In this document: piece after piece, positions 56,844 to 64,000 of the stretch
Position numbering within the stretch: the first letter of the stretch is position 1
Layout: every line of letters starts with the position of its first letter
Assembly (NCBI GenBank): GCA_019454045.1
Contig: SKCR01031796.1
Coordinates: 124,001 to 188,000, forward strand
Length of the DNA stretch: 64,000 nucleotides
Direction: 5' to 3'
Source: Zanthoxylum bungeanum
Lineage: Eukaryota > Streptophyta > Magnoliopsida > Sapindales > Rutaceae
Made by a program: the position numbers and the translations under genes
The notes under the pieces: generated by a model
Databases searched by the model: none
Seen by the model: only the letters and a program-made list of their open reading frames with translations
What the model was told of the DNA's origin: nothing

Positions 56844-58821
56844 TGTAACATCCCCGATTTGAGAGATGTTACCGGCAGGGGATAGCTGTGCTAACCCCAT
56901 AAGCCTCTGACTTTCTGACTGTATTCTAAAATATTCAAATGCAATGTGATGCATATAAACCATAACTCATTTTGAAATACTTGTATTTCTCATATCTGTG
57001 TACTTAAAATACTTTACTTTACACACATTAACAGATGCTCATAAAGACTCATACTGGTGGTCTTGGGGGGTTACGTATTGCCGTCCCCCAAACCACAAAC
57101 TGGAGCTGAGGGTGCGGATCTATGCTACAACCAAAGCTTAAACTGGGGTCTAGGAGCGTTACGTATCGCCGTCCCCCTAGCCCTGCTCGAGGATCTGAGA
57201 GCATCCCCTCAGTCCTCCACATGTGCACATGTCCTCTGAATCCGTCAATTCCAGTTGTATCTCAAGTTACATACTGGGGTGAGGTTTTACCTCATGCCCC
57301 GAAAACATAAAAATCATATTTTAAAGCTTAAAATCGTAAATACTGATTTTTGAAAATAATTTTCTTTCTCAAAGCACTATTATATATAATAATATCTGAA
57401 AAGAAAAATTTCTAAAACCCTAAAGCGTAAAAAGTAATTCTGATATAAAAATGCGAAATAAAAATCAAAAAAAGAGAAAGTTTTCACTCACTGATTTAGA
57501 TTTTAGCTGGTATTAGACCCATCGTCGTAGGAAATTATAATTCATGTGGATAATCTATGGTTGAGAACTTGATTAGTATATAAAATGAAATATGTCTAAT
57601 GATACGTCACTAAATTTTATGTACAAGGCTCGCCACATTCATAACTTGGTGTAAGGTATGTATATAAACTGATACGAGAACCCAAGGGTGACCTCTAAAG
57701 CGTTGGAATGGAGTTAGTGGGGTTTAAAGTTGTTTAGGTCATGTTTTAATGCTCTCGTCGCAACGCACGCGAACCAGAAACGTCACTCCAACTTTTCTTC
57801 TGCGCGTCGAGACGCGACCTGGAAAACCAGGTTACTGGTTTTCTTCTCCTTTCTCATTCCAATCTCAAATCATTCAACTTTACTCTATTCCAACACTCCC
57901 ATATTTCAAACCAATACATAATACATCATCCTACACTTGATTTAACATACATCAAACCTCAATTTCTAATCCATATAACATACTTTAACAATTTTTACTC
58001 AAAACCCACAAGTTGGGATTATTATGGTTTCCATGGTTTTTAATGTAAAATACACATTATAATTATCACAACCAAATCACTTAACCTACTTCAATCATCA
58101 AAACATAAAACTCCAAAATTAAGAAAATGGGTCAAGTGGGTCTTCTTACCTCTTTCCTTGTTTCCATTCATTCTTTATGTTTCATGGATTGTCAAGCTTC
58201 CATGCTTCACCTTCTTTTTCTTCTTTACTTCTTTCTCCATTTCCTCTTTCTTCTTCTTCTTCTTTATTTTTTTTCTTCTTCTTGTTCTTCTCTTCTCATT
58301 TTTCCCTCTCTTTTCTTTCTTATGGCTTCTTTTTCTTTTTCTTTCATTTTCATTTTTTAATTTGTTTTTGGGAAAATAGAGAATAGTAGCTCTTTTTATA
58401 GTGGACCCAATTGTTATTTGGAAATTTGAGGAAAAGAGTAGAAAAATCTAGAAAATTGAAGATTTCTCCATTTAGCCCCGAAGTTATTATTCATCTATAT
58501 TTTGACTTGTGTTTTTGACCCGGTTCTTATCCGAATTTGGAAAAATGTTTAACACAAAAGTTGTTGGTCTCGATCTCATCTTTTCAATGATATAAAATTT
58601 ATAAAAATAGGAGATCGTATTAAAATGTTATGCCCCAAATACTATGGATAGTACAAAAGAAACATGGTACAGTCTCGTCCCGGGACTTCGAGAAATTTAC
58701 CGATCATCTCTAAAGTCATTTCATAAGCATATTTGAGTCTCATCCTAATTTATTTTACATGTCTTCGTCTCGTATGTATCGGTATCACTGTAGGCAGTAG
58801 TAAGAACTACCGGTCGTTACA
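56844..58821 (+). mobile_element. Probable solo LTR inside family D LTR 1 (TGTAACATCC...GTCGTTACA)
   Basis: A 1.98-kb block absent from the other D LTR, beginning TGTAACATCCCCGATTT and ending GGTCGTTACA. TGTAAC-type starts are common for plant chromovirus LTRs; exact lineage is not determined. It holds two 'ttacgta-tcgccgtccccc' blocks (57070, 57160) and a pyrimidine-rich run at 58200-58370. No gag/pol is present, so a solo LTR left by recombination is likely. Flanking five-mers (AATAA and GTCAG) do not match, so no clean target duplication. Confidence 0.65.
58200..58370. repeat. Pyrimidine-rich low-complexity run
   Basis: About 170 bp of mostly T and C (ttcttc, tttctt and similar). All three plus frames are open and rich in Phe, Leu and Ser, which is an effect of composition and not a coding signal. 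Confidence 0.85.
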
Positions 58822-58974
58822 AGTCAGATATCTAATCGCACTTAGATCGAATAAGCGTATAAAAGACAATGGTGCTACTATAAAATTAGTAATATTATGG
58901 AAAAACAATTGCTCGTATTTATGAATCGGACAAAAATATGATCCAGATTAGCATTCCAGGCACCAACCCTAACA

Positions 58975-59040
58975 ATATATAATATGTCAAGCATGATTTA
59001 TGTAATGGATGAAGAATCAGACCTGCTCTGATACCATTTT
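58975..59040 (-). mobile_element. 66-bp remnant of family D internal region between two LTRs
   Basis: The sequence matches the last bases of the left D leader (54400-54474), including the primer site GCTCTGATACCA at 59025-59036. Everything else of this internal region, from polypurine tract to most of the leader, is gone. The remnant starts directly at the end of LTR 1. Confidence 0.8.
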
Positions 59041-61573
59041 AGTTGGGGTTTGGGCATGGGCACTGGCGCGGCAGAAGCTCACGGTTTCGGCGAAATCGTA
59101 ATTTCAAAATTTTTTAAATTACAGAATAAATTTTTCAATATCTAATATGAATAATTCATTCATATTTCACCTAAACATATTTATTCGATATCAAATAACG
59201 ACATAAATATTTAAGAAACATCGTGAAACTTTTACGAAAATATTTTTCCGTAAAATGGTATAAAACACGTTTTTGACCGAACAGACTACCCAATACACAT
59301 GAGGGCTGCCCATGTCTGACCCAATAGTATTAGGGAAGTTCATGGGCTTCCTGAACAGTGATAAATTCACTATTGGGGCAGTCGTCACCCGGTTGGCTCA
59401 AAAGTCACCCGGTAACGAAGTTTTTCAACGTTTTCGCATATTTCAACTTCGAAAAAATTTCCGACAATTTTCCAACACCCAAAACAAATCCAATACATTC
59501 ATATGACATGTTTTTCATCACCATATGAACAGTTTTTTCAGATATGATCCAGAAGCAAAATATATCAATTTTTCATGCTTTAATCCAACTTTTCAACATT
59601 AATCATATTAATCAAAACACCAATTCAAGTCACCACCAATGAAGTACCCAAGAACAATTCTAGGCATTACAAGAGTGGTCATAATACTCTATAATGGCAA
59701 CATATCATCAAATGATCAACTTGAACAAATACTACAATAATATCATCCAAATTAACTCCACACATGTTTAACACTTCCAAATCCATCTTCCAACACCAAA
59801 AGCCCCAATTTAACAAGTAAAGAAAACCCTAGAACTATTCTAGGAACACAATAACAAGAAAATAAATTTCTAAACTCAAGGATATTAAAGATTTCCTTTT
59901 AATCTCCAATGTTCCTAAGTTTTTTCTTGTTTTTCTTCACTTTCTTCTCTTGTTTCTTCAAAAAAAATATTTGGAAGATCTTTCTTTGGAAGATTTCGGC
60001 CATAGAGGCTATTAGAGAAGAAAATAAAATATTTCCCTTTTAAGAAAATCAAAACCGACTTTCCAAGGGAAATATTGTCATTTTGTATTTTAATTTCATT
60101 AAATTAACATTAAACTTTATGTTAACAAATCATATTTGCACACCTAAAGTTTAATTAAAGCATGCCACATGTCACCGAAAATAATTAAACATTTATCATA
60201 ACAATTATGAAAAATGGATATTATTTAATTATTCAAATATTTAACATTTGAATATCTAAATAATTAATTAATATAATTATTATATATATATATGTATTTT
60301 TATTTACATTAAATAAAATATAAATATATTAATGGCATGTGTCAAAATCTTATTTGACACTTAATTAATGTGTATCTAATCAAATTATGTATCAGATTCA
60401 AATACACAATAATTACAATTGACCAAAATATTGTTATGCATGTGTTTTCATTTAACTAACGATTTGAATTAACTCATTTAATTCGATGAAGTATTATGAA
60501 TAATCTGTATTATTCATAACGCGTTGCACATGTGCTCAACATGTACACTTCATATTGTGGGACTCTCTAAGTTTAGGTTTATCCGTCACGAATCCAATTT
60601 CGTGTCCATAATTCACCCACTCATGAATTATGATGACCACGGATAATCTCGCTAAACTATACAAGTTGAGGTCATTGCATACATATATAATCCCTCTGTC
60701 ACAGGCTATCCATATTATACATGGGATATAGATAAGAATGTCAAATCCTTTCGGTATAATATAGTCGACTTTCAAATTTACGATCTCTAAATAACACTCA
60801 GAACTTAATTCTGAAGTTATACTATGGCCATGGATTTACTAGATCGTAAACACATGTAGGATGCCTATGCCATATACATAGGACTGGCGGATTCTATATT
60901 GATACGCACATAATATCATGAGCATCAGTCCACACCCAGCGAATAGGGGGATGTCTGATCTAAATAGATTGGTGATATGACTGCCATCAAAATATGGAGA
61001 ATAACTCATATATCCACGGTTGTATCTCAAGTCGAAGGACCAATATGCTTGCTCAACTCGAGAAGATTCTTATTGACGTTGGTGTACCATCTATTAGGAA
61101 ATCTCTAGTGAGTCGTTCAATTTTTTTAAAATAAACACCTACATGTCTATACGAGGCTCCCAAGCCTCATGGTTTATTAGGATAAACCATCAGACTAAGT
61201 CACAATATACGACATGTACTGGTCTCAACTAATTTTGCTAACCGACCCGTATTAGTAAATCTTGACCAGGAACTTTATTTAAAGATATACAACTTATAGT
61301 GACGCTTCCCAATGTCAATTACAAACTACGTTGTAACTGCGCACTACGTTATAAATCCTAAGGTCTTTGTCTCATATACAAGTATCACTAAATCAGATAT
61401 AATTTCAATCTAATCTTAATTAGATATCTAATCGCAATTAGATCGAATATGTATATAAAAAAACAAGAGGTGCTACCATTAAATAAGTAATATTATGGAA
61501 AAAGAAATTATTCCTATTTATGAATCGGACATAAATACGATCCGGATTGGCACTCTGAGCACCAACCCTAACA
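59041..61573 (-). repeat. Family D LTR 2
   Basis: 2.53 kb from agttgggg (the expected TG is mutated to AG) to accaaccctaaca. Similar to LTR 1 along its length with scattered substitutions, clearly older than the family B LTRs. It is followed by Athila-like gag sequence on the plus strand, so family D landed in or beside that relic. Confidence 0.85.
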
Positions 61574-62450
61574 AGTTTAACACCCCAAGGTACACAAGTA
61601 GTGTAAATGATGTGTAATAGTGAGTTTAGGTATAAATTACCGAAGATGCACTGGATTACCTAGAACAAATAGTAGAAAATGCACAAAAATGGGACACGGT
61701 TGGCACTTATGAGTCGTCTGTAAAATCACATCCATCTGGTAGAGATATGTTTAACCTGAGGGAAGACCATGACCTTTCTACTAGTATGCATCTTTAGCTA
61801 AAAAAGTTGAGGCATTAGAAATGATGAAGAGTGATCATGTCAAGTCATTTCAAGAAGTCACGTGTCAAATCTATAATTCAAATGAACATGTCACATGAAT
61901 TTTCCCAACCTTGCCATCCTTTCAATAATGTCTCCATGACCAAGTCAATTCCATAAACACTTTCAATAGACCAAATCCAAACCCATACTCCTAAACCTAC
62001 AATTCTAGTTGGAGAAACCATCCAAACTTTAATTTGAGGAATGATAACCAAGCACAACCATCGCAATAACCTCCCCAAGTATACCAGAATTTCCAAAATT
62101 CCCAGAATTATGCACCTCATGTCCCACCACCCAAGAAAACACTTGAGGATACCTTGCATGCATTCATTCAGAAACATGAAGCCATCAATAACCAAACAAA
62201 CATTGATTGATCTGAAAGATTCTTTTTCCAAAATCACATTTGTTTTGACTATTAATGAGAAATGAAAGTTCCATACACAACCACATCCAAACCCCAAGAG
62301 TCATCAAAATCCTCACGATGGTAGTTGTGGTAGTCAACACATAGACCAAATCAATATATTATTACTCTTCGTAATGGTAAGGTCATCCACAAACCTACTC
62401 TTGAACCTCATAAAATTGAAAATAAATCATATTCAGAGGGTAATGAAGAG
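61574..62450 (+). pseudogene. gag remnant of a second Athila-like element
   Basis: The plus strand holds the Asn-rich gag part in broken frames: words matching N-x-Y-N-P-x-W-R-N-H-P-N-F-S-W are readable near 61980-62030, then P-P-K-K-T-L-E-D-T-L near 62135-62165 and Q-K-H-E-A near 62170-62185. Stops and shifts interrupt it throughout. It corresponds to 49700-49900 of the minus-strand element. 62451-62785 continues toward the protease without an open frame. Confidence 0.65.
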
Positions 62451-62785
62451 GTTGATGAACCATTATCTATCATTGATGATAATAATTTATCTCATGTACC
62501 TCTATTTCCTCAAGTATTAAAAATAAAATAAAAAACTCTCAAAGATATATGAAATATTCAAACATGCGAAGGTCAATATTCCTTTGTTAGATGTCATCCA
62601 ACAAATATCATCGTATGCCAAATTTCTGAAAGACTTGTGCACTGTTAAAAGGAAACACCATGTAAGAAATAAAGCTTTTCTAGCTGACCAAGTAAGTTAT
62701 ATTCTCTCAACTAATAATGCACTAAAATACAAAGACCCTGGTTGACCACCCATTTCATGTATTATTTGAAATAAAAAAATTAAAC

Positions 62786-63304
62786 ATGTTTTGCTTGATC
62801 TTGGTTCCATTTTCGGTTTACCAACAAATTAATATTGGCGAGTTAAAACCAATCTCAACTACTATTTTACTTTCCTATAGGTCAATCAAGGTACCAAAAG
62901 GAATTGTGAAAGACGTGTTATTACATGTCGATAAATTTATATATCTTGTGGATTTTATTGTCTTGGAAACAAAACTTGTAGTAGATAATTTTAAGCCAAT
63001 TCCTATAATACTCGGTCATCCATTTTTAGCAACAGCTAACGCTTTAATTAATTACAGTAATGGAATCATGAATCTGTCTTTTGGTAATATGACGTTGGAG
63101 CTAAATATTTTTAACATGTGCAAACAACCATATGATGAGGACAGTGAAAACGAGAGCATGAAACTAATTGAACCAATTTTGGAAGAACGTATTCAAGAGA
63201 GTGAATCTGACCCTATGAAAATCTATACAACTAATTTTCTTAAATCAAATATGCAATTATATTCAGATTTTTCAAATGATTTTTCTTTACTTAATTCTAC
63301 ATAA
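62786..63304 (+). pseudogene. Protease region of the second Athila-like element (open 172-codon piece)
   Basis: The active-site part (L-L-D-L-G-S) is encoded at about 62785-62810 in a different frame, so the open piece starts after it. It then has G-I-V-K-D-V-L-L-H-V-D-K near residue 40 and I-I-L-G-H-P-F-L-A-T near 75, the flap and core of the protease, and ends with a Glu-rich linker. Same blocks as 48810-49034 on the other element. Confidence 0.75.
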
Positions 63305-63560
63305 GTACTGAAAGACGATGGAGGGAAATAAAACTTTGAGGAACTAGGAACATTTGAAGAAGAGAAACATGAAGAAGCGCTCAAATTGGAATTAAACGCT
63401 TTGTCTGAAGGATTGAAATATACATTTATTGGAGATAGACAAACTTACCCTGTAATAATCTCTTATTTTCTGGCAAGTGATCAAGAAGGTAAGTTGTTAA
63501 ATGTGTTGAGAGAACATAAACATGGAATTTGATGGACTTTAAAAGAAAATGGACATGCAT
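63305..63560 (+). pseudogene. Protease-RT linker remnant of the second Athila-like element
   Basis: Readable blocks are L-K-Y-T-F-I-G-D near 63414, T-Y-P-V-I-I-S near 63445 and V-L-R-E-H-K near 63505. They match the Athila lead-in to RT (compare L-R-E-H-K at 48375). RT, RNase H and integrase are absent after this point, so a large deletion joins the linker to the next unit. Confidence 0.65.
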
Positions 63561-63599
63561 AATACAGTTCAAAAATAATATGAAGACAAGTCAATTACC

Positions 63600-64000
63600 C
63601 AAAAAAATATTAAACATTTATAAGAACGAAATGATTAAAATATGAGTCCTTAAATTTCTTGATTTATTTATCTCTTACATACATAGTTTGGAGAAAAACA
63701 AATATGCTAAGAAACAGAAAACTAATCAATTATGTGTTTGTTATAAATGTGCACGTTAGACTTGCAACACTCGTTGTCATTCTTTAGGAATGATGTCTAA
63801 TTATTGCGAAGAAAAATCAATCCATTAAAGATGACTTGAGTAATGATTCATTAGATAATATATCATTGACTCTTGAAACATATCCTAGCGGATTTGATAG
63901 ATTGATTCGCAACTTACATACATAATTTCAAAAAGAAAGATAACAATACAGTCTTGAGAATCTTATTTTATAAGACCATGTTTGCTAATTTATAAGAAAA
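63600..64000 (+). pseudogene. Second, broken copy of the basic Cys-rich unit
   Basis: The plus strand from about 63630 follows the minus-strand unit at 45290-44940: 'tatgctaa' with a Lys-rich stretch, then C-V-C-Y-K-C-A-R and a TAG in place of the next codon (63754-63768), then T-C-N-T-R-C-H-S-L-G-M. The similarity goes on through the non-coding tail to 'ttataagaaaa' at the window edge. Stops after the finger show it is not functional. The shared tail means the duplicated unit is longer than the ORF. Confidence 0.7.

Larger units (their letters stand above)
54475..58974 (-). mobile_element. Family D LTR 1 (split by a solo LTR)
   Basis: Parts 54475-56843 and 58822-58974 together make about 2.52 kb, collinear with LTR 2 at 59041-61573. 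Ends are TGTTGGGG and CCTAACA. Blocks such as 'ggtgtaccatctattaggaa' and 'cgagtctcccgagactc' are also recognisable in reverse complement in family B LTRs, so B and D are related. No gene is supported. Confidence 0.88.

Noticed and set aside
58127..58386. Three overlapping plus-strand ORFs rich in Phe, Leu and Ser that look like membrane proteins.
   Set aside because: They are all translations of one pyrimidine-rich run in a probable LTR; all three frames being open is a composition effect.
56844..58821. DNA transposon with TGTAAC terminal inverted repeats.
   Set aside because: Only six bases are inverted, no transposase is seen, no target duplication is clear, and TG...CA ends with LTR-like content fit a solo LTR better.

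Overview
The window is a stretch of plant (probably eudicot) repeat-rich heterochromatin. It is AT-rich and holds almost nothing but LTR retrotransposons nested in one another. The evidence is direct: LTRs with TG...CA ends, primer binding sites matching plant initiator tRNA-Met (TGGTATCAGAGC) or tRNA-Asp, polypurine tracts, target-site duplications, and Copia-type and Ty3/gypsy-type gag/pol fragments on both strands. The only recognisable cellular gene is an intronless, broken LOG-like (cytokinin-activating phosphoribohydrolase) copy, which lies inside a gypsy element. I see no rRNA, tRNA or CRISPR and no intact host gene, and I cannot name the species.

Layout. 1-41891 is Copia family A (minus strand), in a shared-LTR tandem: leader (1-527), LTR (528-2482 plus 12592-12724), four extra 1.19-kb copies of its U3 half (12725-17490), a badly decayed internal region (17491-20476 plus 37007-39849), then LTR (39850-41891). 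A complete related Copia element C (minus, 2483-12591) sits in the first A LTR. A three-LTR, two-internal-region tandem of Copia family B (plus, 20477-37006) sits in the A gag region and is bounded by one ATTTT duplication. A itself had inserted into the integrase of a Tat-like gypsy relic (minus, 41892-43790).

Next comes an Athila-like gypsy element (minus, about 43800-52944) with 5' LTR, tRNA-Asp primer site, gag, protease, RT, RNase H and integrase. Between its integrase and the G-rich tract typical of the 3' untranslated part of this lineage lie two extra same-strand coding units: a basic Cys-rich (zinc-finger-like) ORF and the LOG-like copy. A second Athila-like relic (plus, 61574-64000) carries a homologue of the same Cys-rich unit and runs off the window.

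53700-61573 holds Copia family D (minus; related to B) as two 2.5-kb LTRs only 66 bp apart, plus a leader. One D LTR is split by a solo LTR (56844-58821). The 5' leaders of B and D share a row of hairpins with a common loop motif and paired base changes.

How it works together: all elements are copy-and-paste transposons whose gag-pol would make capsid, protease, integrase and RT/RNase H. B copy 2 is nearest to coding-competent, while A looks non-autonomous. Inferred order: Tat-like gypsy, then A, then C and B. The repeated shared-LTR tandems point to frequent LTR-LTR exchange, or to assembly trouble in repeats.
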